Of a DNA stretch of 64,000 bases, positions 35,714 through 44,661 are shown piece after piece. A program made the position numbers and the translations under genes. The stretch comes from Dyadobacter sp. CY312 (GTDB lineage: Bacteria > Bacteroidota > Bacteroidia > Cytophagales > Spirosomataceae): NCBI RefSeq assembly GCF_021390535.1, contig NZ_JAJUXG010000005.1, forward strand, positions 292,932 to 356,931, read 5' to 3'. Positions within the stretch are counted from its first letter, which is position 1. Each line of letters opens with the position of its first letter. Below the pieces are notes generated by a model. It saw only the letters and a list, made by a program, of their open reading frames with translations, was not told the DNA's origin and ran no database searches.

Positions 35714-36105
35714 AAGCTGTCAGCAATTGGCTTTTGGCCGTTGGCTTTTTATATATAACGTTGAGTAAAATTTCAGTATTAAGGTTAATGTTTCACGCAA
35801 AGGGCGCAAAGGTTAAGCGCAATGGCGCAAAGTTTTTTTGTTGACGCTGTACTTGGAAACTGTCTTCGACTCCGCTCAGACTGACATTGTTCTTCTGCGA
35901 GCTTTGCTAATCTTACATTGCTTTGCGTGAAACTTTTTATTTCTCTTCGTCGCATCGAAACTCGGACAGACATTGTTCTTCTGCGAGCTTTGCTATCTTA
36001 CATTGCTTTGCGTGAAACTTTTTATTTCTCTTCGTCGCATCGAAACTCAGACTGACATTGTTCTTGTAGCTTTGCTAACCTTACATTGCTTTGTCTGAAC
36101 CTTTT
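35714..36105. repeat. Tandem ~86-bp repeat array and ACGTTGAGTAAA motif
   Basis: Copy 1 spans 35875-35960, copy 2 35961-36045 and a shortened copy 3 36046-36105. The unit begins with CTC(A/G)GAC, contains ATTGTTCTTCTGCGAGCTTT and TTACATTGCTTTGCGTGAAA, and ends with CTCTTCGTCGCATCGAAA. Fragments of the same unit are also at 34501-34560. The 5' edge carries a different element (CGCAAAGGGCGCAAAGG style, 35795-35835). ACGTTGAGTAAA is at 35758-35769. No gene was seen. Confidence 0.85.
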
Positions 36106-37431
36106 CTAAGCCAATTGACTCACTCCATTAACCACTTCTCTTCCAATACTGTAATACGTAAACCCATGTTCGCGCATGGTGTCTAGTTCGTATAGGTTTC
36201 TGCCGTCGAAGATTACTTTTTCTTTCAGCAGTTTGCTCATTTTTTCAAAGTCGGGCGTGCGGAACTGTGGCCATTCTGTAAAGATCATGAGTGCATCTGC
36301 ATCGTCCAGAGCGGCATAGGCTGTGTGACAATAGGTGATGCCCGGAATGAGTTTCTTTACATTGTCCATCGCTTCCGGATCATAAACGGTCACATTGGCA
36401 CCTGCGTCCAGCAACGCCTTGATATTTTCCAGGGCCGGGGCTTCGCGGATGTCATCAGTATATGGTTTGAAAGCCAGTCCCCATACGGCGATGGTTTTGC
36501 CTTTCAGATCTCCTTCAAAATAGTCGCTTACTACGGGCAAAAGTTTTTTCTTCTGATCGTCGTTCACTGCCATCACGGAGCGAAGTGTACGGAAATCATA
36601 TCCGTAGTCTGCAGAGGTTTTGGCTAGCGCCTGCACATCTTTTGGAAAACAACTTCCGCCATATCCGATCCCTGCAAAAAGGAAACGTTTGCCAATGCGG
36701 CTGTCGGTTCCGATGCCACGGCGAATGTCGTCCACATTGGCACCAACCTTTTCGCAAAGATTGGCGATCTCATTCATAAATGTGATTTTGAGTGCAAGGA
36801 ATGAGTTGGCGGCATATTTGGTCATTTCAGCAGAACGTTCATCCATGAAAATAACCGGATTACCCTGGCGTACCAGTGGCGCGTAGAGCTTTTCCATTAC
36901 CTTTTTAGCTCGGTCGGAGGTGGTTCCAACAACTACGCGATCAGGTTTCATAAAGTCTTCCACAGCAACTCCTTCGCGAAGGAATTCAGGATTGGAAACG
37001 ACGTCAAAATCAACCGTTGCATTGGCTGCAATGGCAGCATGTACTTTTTCGGCAGTACCTACCGGTACCGTACTCTTGTCGATGATCACCGCATAATTTT
37101 GCAGAATCGGTCCCAGGTCGTTGGCAACACCCAGTATATATTTTAAGTCAGCAGATCCGTCTTCACCAGGAGGGGTAGGGAGAGCCAGGAAAATAACCTC
37201 GGCATCCTGAATACCTTCTACCAGATTGGTGGTAAACTTGAGGCGGTCTTCGGCGATGTTTCGGTCGAACAGTACATCCAGTCCAGGTTCGTAAATGGGT
37301 ATTTCACCTTTTTGCAGGCGGGCTACCTTATTGGCGTCGATATCGACACAGGTTACCTGGTTGCCGGTTTCTGCAAAACAGGTGCCCGTAACAAGACCAA
37401 CATAGCCGGTTCCAATAACAGCAATTTTCAT
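36106..37431 (-). CDS. ugd: UDP-glucose 6-dehydrogenase
   Basis: 441-residue NAD-dependent enzyme that oxidises UDP-glucose to UDP-glucuronate. Rossmann motif MKIAVIGTGYVGLVTGTCFA; active-site Cys in GYGGSCFPKDVQALAK; substrate-binding part in VSNPEFLREGVAVEDF; C-terminal domain with WGLAFKPYTDDIREAPA. It is complete and typical. It implies an acidic, glucuronate-containing polymer. An ACGTTGAGTAAA motif lies 188 bases upstream. Confidence 0.95.
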   Translation of the reverse strand: MKIAVIGTGYVGLVTGTCFAETGNQVTCVDIDANKVARLQKGEIPIYEPGLDVLFDRNIAEDRLKFTTNLVEGIQDAEVIFLALPTPPGEDGSADLKYILGVANDLGPILQNYAVIIDKSTVPVGTAEKVHAAIAANATVDFDVVSNPEFLREGVAVEDFMKPDRVVVGTTSDRAKKVMEKLYAPLVRQGNPVIFMDERSAEMTKYAANSFLALKITFMNEIANLCEKVGANVDDIRRGIGTDSRIGKRFLFAGIGYGGSCFPKDVQALAKTSADYGYDFRTLRSVMAVNDDQKKKLLPVVSDYFEGDLKGKTIAVWGLAFKPYTDDIREAPALENIKALLDAGANVTVYDPEAMDNVKKLIPGITYCHTAYAALDDADALMIFTEWPQFRTPDFEKMSKLLKEKVIFDGRNLYELDTMREHGFTYYSIGREVVNGVSQLA

Positions 37432-37844
37432 AGGTTAATTATTTGTGGTGTTTGTTTGCTTAGGTTACACAGAGAACCACCGAGTCATAAGGGAGTTTTA
37501 CAGAGAAATCAAACTCTGTGAAACTCTTTATTGCTCTGTGAATCTCCGTGTAATTAAACTGGACGCACCGTAGTTTAGGGTGCGTTTAGAGAAAGGCTGG
37601 TTGAATTTCATAGTCATAACGTTGAGTAAAGGGTAAATCGGGATGTTAAATAAGAATAAACAAAGATGGTTATTAGCTAGTCGATTGATTATCTGTATAA
37701 AACACTTTCGAAAATAATATTATTTTTAGTTTATTCCAAAAATTATTCTACAAAATTTGAAATGTCCTATTAAAGCCTTTTTAAGTATATCAATGAAATA
37801 TTTCTACATATCAGAACTCATAACCTTGCACTAACCCCTTCTTC
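37432..37844. repeat. Spacer with interspersed repeat, short hairpin and ACGTTGAGTAAA
   Basis: 37465-37560 holds another AACTCTGTG/ACACAGAG-type degenerate repeat. ACGCACC and GGTGCGT form a 7-bp hairpin at about 37563-37585. ACGTTGAGTAAA is at 37619-37630, upstream of ugd. The rest, up to the wzc stop at 37845, is AT-rich. No gene was recognised. Confidence 0.6.
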
Positions 37845-40229
37845 TCAGCCTTTGCTAACGAGCTTTTTTAACTTATGTCCAAACTCCATTCCTTTTGGTT
37901 TTTTGTCGTCCGTGTAATATCCATAACCGTAGCCGCCATATCCATATCCATATCCATACCCTGCGCCATAGTTTACACCATTGAAAATAACGGTGAGATT
38001 GGCAAAACGTTTGGTGCGGCGCAACTCACCAATGCGGTTGAGGTGATCCAAAATGGTGTAGTTGTATCTTACGACATAAAGTGTGGCGTCCACGTGTTCG
38101 GCGATCAGGGCCGCATCGGTCACCAGACCATAAGGAGGAGAGTCGATCAGAATGTAATCGTATCTTTCTTTAAGTTCAGCAAGCAGCTGCGTCAGCCGGC
38201 CATTGCCCAACAATTCCGAAGGATTAGGAGGCAGCGGACCGCTTACCATCACATCAAATTTTGGATGCACACCCGTACTATGAATCAGATCATCCAGGTT
38301 GGTTTGCCCCACCATGTAATTGGAGACACCTTTTTTATTTGATAGTTCCAGACGTTCATGCAGGGAAGGTTTGCGTAAATCCATACCCAGCAAAATTACT
38401 CTCTTGTCAGAAAAGGCCAGACTCGCTGCCAGGTTGATACTGATAAAACTTTTACCTTCTCCACCGATGCTTGACGTAAACATGATGGTGCGGCAGGTAC
38501 CATCGCCCAGGTATTGCAAGTTGGTTCGTAGAGCCCGGAATTGCTCCGCAACGGCACTACGGCTGGTCATTTTAATAATGGATTCAGAAGCAGGTTCACC
38601 TTTGACGGTTTTCATCAGTCCGATTTCGCCCAATACTGACGAACTGGTTCGTTTCTCAATTTCTTCCCGCGACTGAACTGTATTGTTCAGCATAAAGATC
38701 AGGTTGATCAGTAAAATCGGAATGATGATACCAGCAGCTCCTGATCCCAACCAGATCAGGGATTTTTTTGGTTTGATTGGATTAAAAGTCGTGATCGGAG
38801 CATCAATTAACCGGCTGTCCGTCACGGTTGATGCATAAGCAAGTGCAGTTTCCTCTCTTTTTTGCAAAAGATAGAGGTACAATTCTTCCTTGATGGACTG
38901 TTGACGTTTGATGCCTACATACTCACGTTCTTTTTTTGGAATGCTGCGCAAACCGGTGGAGAAGCGGGTATTGATGCTTTCCAGGTTCTTTTTGGTGACA
39001 GCCATCCCACGTTTGAGGTTCTGAACGTTTTCCTTAATCGCTTGACGGGTACCATTCAGTTGGGTGTTGATGGTTTCCAGTAAAGGGTTTTTATCCGTAG
39101 TGGTGCGGGCATAACGTTCCCGCTGCAATTCAAGCTCATTGAATTTCGTGAGTAATGATACCAATACGGGATCGTCGATCATGTAAGTCGCCGGAGCCAC
39201 GGCCCCAGCGTCGGCGTTCTGTACGAAATTATCAACGCTTTCGAGAATGCTTATTTTGGTATTTACCTCGTTCAGCTTGCTGTCATTTTCTTTGATGTTT
39301 TCAAGAAACAGCTGTGATTCAGCACTGATATCTGTGATTCCCTGATTGGTTTTGTAGGATTCCACATCCTTTTCAACATCTCCTAATTCGCCTGTTATTA
39401 GCCCCAGACGGTTCTCAATAAATTTGAGTGTGTTGCTTGCTTCACCGTTTTTATCATCAAGAGATGATTGTACATATACATCAAGCAGTTTGTTCAATAC
39501 ATCCTTGGACCGCTGCACGTTCTCATCTTCATAGGTGAGCTCGAGTACGGTACTTTTAACGTTAGGTTGCTGAACGGTGAGTTTCTCTAACATGGATTCC
39601 GCAAGGCTTTTGGGGTCAGCGAAGTCTATTTCGATATCCTCAAATTCCGATTTCGCTCCTTTCTCCACGACGAAAGCACCCCACTGATTGTTGAACCGCT
39701 GTCCAAAAGTGAACAATTGATCTTCTTTGCCAAAGCGAAAATGAGCACTGTCGACGATGTGAATGAGCATAGGCTCCTTAAGGCCATATTCTGTAATTAC
39801 CTCAGGCTTCACAGTTAGCGGGGACACGCTGTAAAGATTGATAGTCCTGAGTCCCTCTTTGGAGGAATAGGATACATCCAGGCTCAGGTCCTTAATTATC
39901 TGTTCCATCAGCGTTTGAGATTTGATGATTTCAAGCTCATTTTCTACCAATTTATTGCCTCCGAACTGGGTGCTGAGCTCTGATAAAATATCTCCCTGCG
40001 CTCCTCCAAGTCCCTTTTTCTCATCCTTAATGAGGATGGTTGTTCTTGTGCTATATATGGGTTGTGTGATCTTTAAATAAAAGAACGCAGCCGTGATGGT
40101 TATTGCAAGGAAAATGGGGAACAAGTACCAATATCGGAAATAGCGGCGTATGTAGGAATTGAGGTCAAATTCCTGTTCGTCTTCCTCGAAGAACTCCTGA
40201 TTCATATCGGTGTTTCTGTTATGGGCCAT
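37845..40229 (-). CDS. wzc: Wzc-like polysaccharide co-polymerase and BY-kinase
   Basis: 794-residue inner-membrane protein that controls chain length and export. A helix near residues 30-50 and one near 500-525 enclose a Wzz domain and long coiled-coil region. The cytoplasmic BY-kinase follows, with Walker A SSIGGEGKSFISINLA, Walker A' VILLGMDLRKPSLHE and Walker B YDYILIDSPPYG. The C-terminal tail is tyrosine-rich (YGYGYGYGGYGYGYY), the expected autophosphorylation cluster. ATG at 40229 is preferred; a TTG lies two codons upstream. It lies 26 bases after wza, and the partner phosphatase is upstream, so all three form the classic Wza-Wzc-phosphatase set. Confidence 0.93.
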   Translation of the reverse strand: MAHNRNTDMNQEFFEEDEQEFDLNSYIRRYFRYWYLFPIFLAITITAAFFYLKITQPIYSTRTTILIKDEKKGLGGAQGDILSELSTQFGGNKLVENELEIIKSQTLMEQIIKDLSLDVSYSSKEGLRTINLYSVSPLTVKPEVITEYGLKEPMLIHIVDSAHFRFGKEDQLFTFGQRFNNQWGAFVVEKGAKSEFEDIEIDFADPKSLAESMLEKLTVQQPNVKSTVLELTYEDENVQRSKDVLNKLLDVYVQSSLDDKNGEASNTLKFIENRLGLITGELGDVEKDVESYKTNQGITDISAESQLFLENIKENDSKLNEVNTKISILESVDNFVQNADAGAVAPATYMIDDPVLVSLLTKFNELELQRERYARTTTDKNPLLETINTQLNGTRQAIKENVQNLKRGMAVTKKNLESINTRFSTGLRSIPKKEREYVGIKRQQSIKEELYLYLLQKREETALAYASTVTDSRLIDAPITTFNPIKPKKSLIWLGSGAAGIIIPILLINLIFMLNNTVQSREEIEKRTSSSVLGEIGLMKTVKGEPASESIIKMTSRSAVAEQFRALRTNLQYLGDGTCRTIMFTSSIGGEGKSFISINLAASLAFSDKRVILLGMDLRKPSLHERLELSNKKGVSNYMVGQTNLDDLIHSTGVHPKFDVMVSGPLPPNPSELLGNGRLTQLLAELKERYDYILIDSPPYGLVTDAALIAEHVDATLYVVRYNYTILDHLNRIGELRRTKRFANLTVIFNGVNYGAGYGYGYGYGGYGYGYYTDDKKPKGMEFGHKLKKLVSKG

Positions 40230-40255
40230 AGTCAAGATTTTTTGGAGTACCGGTT

Positions 40256-41083
40256 TTATCGGGTAAGGTTCAGGATAAGAATCCCAAGCGTACTGATCCC
40301 GCCCACAATAGTTACAATCAGCGGTACAGTGCGTACACGACTGTCAGTATCGAGCATTTTCGATTTAACTGGCTCTATGTAAATGACATCGTTTTTATGC
40401 AGGTAATAATAAGGAGAATCAAATATTTCGCGGGATGTAAGATCCAGGCGCGCATATTCACGTTTACCGTTCTCCTCACGGATAATCATGACGTTACTAC
40501 GATTTCCATAGATGGTCAAATCCCCTGCGAGACTTAATACCTGAGGCAAAGTGATTTTTTCATCGGGAATTACGTACACTGCAGGCATTTTTACTTCACC
40601 TAAAACAGATACCTTAAAGTTGAGGTTACGAACTATCACACTGGGTTCTTTCAGATAGCTCATCAAACGAATACGTATCGTGTCCGCTGCGTCTGTGGTA
40701 CGGAGTCCTCCTATTTTTATTTTTCCAACAAGCGGAACCTCAATGGTCCCGTCCATATCTACCAAATATCCGAGAGGCTGAACTCTGGCGCCGCCACCAC
40801 TAGCTGAATAGTTAGTACTGGCAGTGGTAAACAAGTTTGGTGTGTTAAAAACTTCATTAGCTTCGGCATTCAAACTTCCTACTACAATAGAAAGGATGTC
40901 ATTGGGCTGGATGAGCGGAACATATTTCTGAGTAATTTCCTGAGAACTATAACGTGCAGAATCTCCTTGGAAATATACAATTGTTTTTGGGGATACACAG
41001 GATGTGGTGAGTCCCAGGGCGAAGAGCCCGATGAGGCAGGCGAATGAAGTGAATTTTAGCACAGAACGGAATAAATGTTTCAT
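40256..41083 (-). CDS. wza: Wza-like polysaccharide export lipoprotein
   Basis: 275-residue outer-membrane export protein. The lipoprotein signal ends near LTTSCVSPK (Cys about 29); the chosen start is ATG at 41083, because the longer frame begins in the spacer. It has the Poly_export domain (YVPLIQPNDILSIVVGSLNA), an SLBB domain (VSVLGEVKMPAVYVIPDEK, VLSLAGDLTIYG), a conserved ENGKREYARLDLTS and a C-terminal helix typical of Bacteroidota Wza. It should form the periplasmic to outer-membrane channel docked to Wzc. A near match to the ACGTTGAGTAAA motif is 7 bases upstream. Confidence 0.92.
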   Translation of the reverse strand: MKHLFRSVLKFTSFACLIGLFALGLTTSCVSPKTIVYFQGDSARYSSQEITQKYVPLIQPNDILSIVVGSLNAEANEVFNTPNLFTTASTNYSASGGGARVQPLGYLVDMDGTIEVPLVGKIKIGGLRTTDAADTIRIRLMSYLKEPSVIVRNLNFKVSVLGEVKMPAVYVIPDEKITLPQVLSLAGDLTIYGNRSNVMIIREENGKREYARLDLTSREIFDSPYYYLHKNDVIYIEPVKSKMLDTDSRVRTVPLIVTIVGGISTLGILILNLTR

Positions 41084-41286
41084 AAAATAACGTTGGTTGA
41101 GGGGCAATGCCTTATTTTTTTCGTATTGTGTACTTCATAACTACTTGAATATTAGCGCTTGTTTCTTCTTTTTTAAGCACTTTGTCGTAGGGCAGTTGAT
41201 GTGTTAGTCATTTTCCTTCAACTCCTCGCGTAGACATATTTATTTAAATGCAATTACAAATGTAGAATATATTCTAAATACATATA

Positions 41287-42024
41287 CTATTCTGACAAAA
41301 GTTTTTCATTTTGGAAAGGGTACTTATCCAGCCATCCGCTTTTGTCGCATTTATCAATTAAATCCAAATGCTGTTTTCTGTGTGCGTCGGTGCCCAGGAA
41401 AGTTATCAGTCCTTGTTTGAGCAGGGTGATCGCCATTTTGTGAACGTTTTCTCCGTAGTAGTTCCCAAGGGAGAGAATATTAACCTGTAGTTCGCATCCC
41501 TGGTCGCACAGTTTCTTATAGATTGACGGATCAGAATAAAAGTAGGTGTAGCGCTCCGGGTGGGCGAGCACGGGCCGGTAACCTTTTTCGATGATGTAAA
41601 AAAGGGTTTCGGAAGTATTCATGAGCGGCGTGGAATAGGGGAGCTCAACAAGCACCCTGTTACCGGGTAGCGTCAGTATTTGCCCACCATTCGAAAGCAT
41701 CTCTACAAAATGTTCATCGATGAAATATTCCGCTGCCGCATCAACTTCGATATGAAGTCCTGCATTTTTTGCGGCCAGGCGTACATCAGCCAGCCCATGT
41801 AAAATCGTATCAGGTGTATTTTTGTAACAATCCCACATGACATGGGGAGTAGTGACGGCTTTTTGGAAACCGAGATTTTGCATTTTAGCAAGCATTTCCA
41901 CAGACTGCTCTATGGTTTCAACGCCGTCGTCAATGCCGGGTATAATATGGGAGTGTAGATCTATTCCGATGTGGGAAAGATTTACTTCTTTATTCTTCTT
42001 CTTATCGAACAGCCAGTTGAGCAT
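41287..42024 (-). CDS. YwqE/CpsB-type tyrosine-protein phosphatase (PHP fold)
   Basis: 245-residue metal-dependent phosphatase of the PHP family, which would remove phosphate from the Tyr-rich tail of Wzc. Motifs are HIGIDLHSHIIPGIDDGVET (His-x-His), VTTPHVMWDCYKN, the Arg/His-rich PVLAHPERYTYF, and GTDAHRKQHLD. ATG at 42024 (MLNWLF) is the best start; the longer frame from a TTG at 42108 is non-conserved spacer. It opens the exopolysaccharide cluster. An imperfect ACGTTGAGTAAA-like site (ATGTTGAGCAAA) is at 42098-42109. Confidence 0.9.
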   Translation of the reverse strand: MLNWLFDKKKNKEVNLSHIGIDLHSHIIPGIDDGVETIEQSVEMLAKMQNLGFQKAVTTPHVMWDCYKNTPDTILHGLADVRLAAKNAGLHIEVDAAAEYFIDEHFVEMLSNGGQILTLPGNRVLVELPYSTPLMNTSETLFYIIEKGYRPVLAHPERYTYFYSDPSIYKKLCDQGCELQVNILSLGNYYGENVHKMAITLLKQGLITFLGTDAHRKQHLDLIDKCDKSGWLDKYPFQNEKLLSE

Positions 42025-42358
42025 AAGTATTCGGTTAACATTGGATCGTGGCGAGGGTAAAACCAGCGAAGTCGGAACCGGAATTTTGAGTTGAGTAATG
42101 TTGAGCAAATTTAAGGTAAAAAAAATGACACTTAACAGAATTATCTGTGGAATTTATTCGATATATAGATAAAGTGTAAAATAGGATTATTCTTTTGGAT
42201 GATTCAAATACATTTTAATGGTGTGTAGAATTTGTTATTGCATCCTTAGACTATTTCAGGTGTGAAGCGGAACGATTTTTTATAGTACATTAATACAGAT
42301 GTGGTTACAAATTTCACGCGTATTTTATTATTTCAACAAAAAATAATTGATTCTGACT
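42025..42358. other. Divergent spacer between the phosphatase and a small plus-strand gene
   Basis: AT-rich DNA with the motif-like pair GTTGAGTAA (42090-42098) and GTTGAGCAAA (42100-42109) near the phosphatase side. No gene, hairpin or clear promoter was recognised in the rest. A minus-strand open frame at 42314-42586 overlaps the small gene and looks spurious. Confidence 0.5.
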
Positions 42359-42580
42359 ATGGAAAATCTGAAAGACCCGGAACCGGACAGGTTTGTAATA
42401 TTCACAGATAAACATGGGGTGACTCGGAAAGGAATGTACAAAATGGATGTGCTGGCTTTTGTGGAAATAGCAGAGGAAGAGACGCCTGTGGAAACTAAAT
42501 TGATATATGAAAAAAGTGATGTGGCACACTGGAACTATGTGGAAGACAGCGATCCGGATCTGACGCGGTTTGTGCCCTGA
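42359..42580 (+). CDS. Small conserved-looking hypothetical protein
   Basis: 73-residue acidic soluble protein (MENLKDPEPDRFVIFTDKHG...), starting at ATG 42359. It has no signal peptide or helix and ends with DLTRFVP. It is the first gene of a plus-strand pair with the coiled-coil outer-membrane protein. No family was recognised. The intact frame, the balanced composition and the spacing of 47 bases to the next gene favour a real gene. Confidence 0.6.
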   Translation: MENLKDPEPDRFVIFTDKHGVTRKGMYKMDVLAFVEIAEEETPVETKLIYEKSDVAHWNYVEDSDPDLTRFVP

Positions 42581-42627
42581 TGGCATGATAATTTAGTGCC
42601 GAGGCGTAAAACAAACTAAAAATAAAT

Positions 42628-44121
42628 ATGAAAATTCAATTTTTAATCGCGACGCTCGGGGTTATGACGCTGTCCCAGGAGCTTTCGGCACAGGCCGTGA
42701 CAAAGGATTCTATACAAGCGCTTCATCAGCAAAAAGAGACCATTGAACTTAGCAAATCACTGAACGACAGGAAACTGGAATTGGCTAAGCTCGAAAACGA
42801 ATACCAGGAAAAAGACAAACAGACGAAGGAAGCAGGGGAGAAGGCCAGAATATCTGCTCTTGAAAATCAGCAGGCAGCTGCGAGACTGAGCAACAACGCG
42901 CAGGATAAAAAACTGGCTAACCAGGCTAAATCCGCCGCCAGAAAAGCGGAGCGTGATGCCAAAGCCGCCCGGAAGACGGCTGAATCACAGGAAAAGTTAC
43001 GCGCAGATATTTCATCCCTTCAAAAGCAGATCAGCGAGGAAGAAACCAAGTTGAGCGGTGTGGCATCGGTGACCTCACAGGCAGCTGTGCAGCCTGCATC
43101 TGTAACCTCGTCAGGCACAATGGCGGACCCTAATGCTGCTGTAACTCCGGTACCTGTTCCGGTGGAAAATCCCGGGCAGCCGGTAGCTGCGGGAAGTCAG
43201 CCCGTGCAAATTGACAACCCGGTAAGGTTAGGAAATGCTGATCCGAATGGTAACATCAGAACAATTACGGAAAGAGTGGTGGAATCTACCTACAAGAACT
43301 ATCCACAGCAGGCGGGACAGCCGTCGATCATCATCAACAACATCATTATACCATCGGATTACGACAGACCTGCGCAGCCGGCTCCGAAAAATAATGCAGG
43401 CGTAGCGCAGCCAACCACAGATAACCGGGACTATGAGGAATATCTTGCCTGGAAAAAGCAAAGAAATACCCGGAGAGAATACTCCTATGAACCCCGGGAA
43501 GAGGACATTGCCCGGAGAGAGGAAGATTTACAACACCGTGAAAACCGCATGACTTTTAAAGAACGCTTTGGAGAAAAGCCTGCGCGTAAGTCCGGACTGT
43601 GGGTGATACCGCTGGTGGGTGTGCATGCATCTGATTTCAACGCTGACTTCTCAGCCGGAGAAGCAGAAGGCAGAACGGGTTGGAACGCGGGTCTGGATTT
43701 CAGAATGCATACAAGAAGGTTTTTTGTTCAGCCGGGTGTTCATTATTTCAATTCATCATTGAGATTCACCAGTGAAGACAGCCTTTCGTCTGCTCCTCTG
43801 TTAGACGGCCCGAGAATACACTCTTTGAAAGTACCGGTGATGCTGGGACTTTATCTTACCAAAGCGAATAGCGGATTTTTCAAATTCAATATCAAAGGCG
43901 GAGCTACCGGTAACTATGTGATTGCGGTGGACAACGACAACTCAGCACGGTTTGATAAAGACAACATCGAGGAATTCTCTTACGGACTGGCAGCAGGCGT
44001 TGGTCTTGAGTTCGGACTGATTACCCTGGATCTTTCTCACGAGTGGGGAATGAGTTCTTATCTCAAAAACAACGACATGAAAAACAACGTGTTGCGTGCG
44101 ACGATCGGACTGAAATTGTGA
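42628..44121 (+). CDS. Secreted coiled-coil protein with C-terminal outer-membrane beta-barrel
   Basis: 497 residues. Signal peptide ends near ELSAQAVTK. Residues about 30-145 are a strongly charged coiled coil (LNDRKLELAKLENEYQEKDK, KAERDAKAARKTAESQEKLR). A Pro/Gln/Val-rich linker follows (PVPVPVENPGQPV), then an Asn/Gly/Ile part (PSIIINNIIIP), then a second charged helix. The last 190 residues are predicted beta-strands (GLWVIPLVGVHASDFNADFS...) with a final RATIGLKL, like small PorT/OMP_b-brl barrels. It may bridge outer membrane and cell wall. Function unknown. A strong terminator follows. Confidence 0.8.
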   Translation: MKIQFLIATLGVMTLSQELSAQAVTKDSIQALHQQKETIELSKSLNDRKLELAKLENEYQEKDKQTKEAGEKARISALENQQAAARLSNNAQDKKLANQAKSAARKAERDAKAARKTAESQEKLRADISSLQKQISEEETKLSGVASVTSQAAVQPASVTSSGTMADPNAAVTPVPVPVENPGQPVAAGSQPVQIDNPVRLGNADPNGNIRTITERVVESTYKNYPQQAGQPSIIINNIIIPSDYDRPAQPAPKNNAGVAQPTTDNRDYEEYLAWKKQRNTRREYSYEPREEDIARREEDLQHRENRMTFKERFGEKPARKSGLWVIPLVGVHASDFNADFSAGEAEGRTGWNAGLDFRMHTRRFFVQPGVHYFNSSLRFTSEDSLSSAPLLDGPRIHSLKVPVMLGLYLTKANSGFFKFNIKGGATGNYVIAVDNDNSARFDKDNIEEFSYGLAAGVGLEFGLITLDLSHEWGMSSYLKNNDMKNNVLRATIGLKL

Positions 44122-44150
44122 GTTAGCACTTTCGGTTAGATAATACTAAA

Positions 44151-44197
44151 CGGTCGGTGAAGGAGGTGAAAAAAGCTTCTTCATCGGCCGCTTTTTT
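44151..44197 (+). terminator. Intrinsic terminator after the coiled-coil OMP gene
   Basis: A 12-bp stem, CGGTCGGTGAAG (44151-44162) with CTTCATCGGCCG (44179-44190) with two G-T pairs, is followed by CTTTTTT. It lies 30 bases past the gene stop and reads well on the plus strand. Confidence 0.8.
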
Positions 44198-44253
44198 GTG
44201 GGTAGCCTCATATCAAATCGGTGCTGGTATTTTCAAAATTAGCTGACAACATA

Positions 44254-44424
44254 CTATATGTGCTGATTCTCCACAACAGCCGTAGCTGGCTTGGCACTTT
44301 CTGTGGGAGCGGTAATGTGTATCTCATTGTTGGCATCAGCTGGTGCAATTTCAGCGGGTTGTTCACAGCTGAAAAATGCGGAAACGAAAACTGCGATAGC
44401 GAAGAACTTGATGATCGTTTTCAT
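44254..44424 (-). CDS. Small lipoprotein, paralogue of the gene at 44476-44661
   Basis: 56-residue lipoprotein from ATG at 44424. The signal MKTIIKFFAIAVFVSAFFSC with the lipid Cys at 20 and the next ten residues (EQPAEIAPAD) are almost identical to the neighbouring gene. The tail then differs (ANNEIHITAPTESAKP...). It is short enough to be missed by routine ORF calling. Its stop lies 57 bases from the plus-strand terminator, so the two strands converge here. Function unknown. Confidence 0.75.
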   Translation of the reverse strand: MKTIIKFFAIAVFVSAFFSCEQPAEIAPADANNEIHITAPTESAKPATAVVENQHI

Positions 44425-44475
44425 AATATTGGGAAGTGAAAAGTTGGATGTGATGTGAATGACTGGTATGAATGA

Positions 44476-44661
44476 TTATTGAATCTGAGGCTGGTTTGTT
44501 TTGATTTCCTGATTAGCAACCTCTGGTACACGTGGGTCTGTTGTGTGCGTATTGGTGTTGACAATCTGTACATCCACTGGCGCAATTTCTGCGGGTTGTT
44601 CACAGCTAAAAAATGCGGAAACGAAGACTGCGATGGCGAATAATTTGATGGTCGTTTTCAT
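44476..44661 (-). CDS. Small lipoprotein, tandem paralogue
   Basis: 61-residue lipoprotein with MKTTIKLFAIAVFVSAFFSC and EQPAEIAPVD, differing from the copy at 44254-44424 at only three of the first 30 residues. The tail then reads VQIVNTNTHTTDPRVPEVAN. It starts 52 bases upstream of the second copy on the same strand, a clear tandem duplication with a fast-evolving tail. No family was recognised. Confidence 0.75.
   Translation of the reverse strand: MKTTIKLFAIAVFVSAFFSCEQPAEIAPVDVQIVNTNTHTTDPRVPEVANQEIKTNQPQIQ

Noticed and set aside
35875..36105. Possible CRISPR array from the direct repeats
   Set aside because: The repeats are head-to-tail 86-base units with no spacers and no cas genes nearby.
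42314..42586. 90-codon minus-strand open frame
   Set aside because: It covers the small plus-strand gene at 42359-42580 and has low-complexity His/Phe content without a family.
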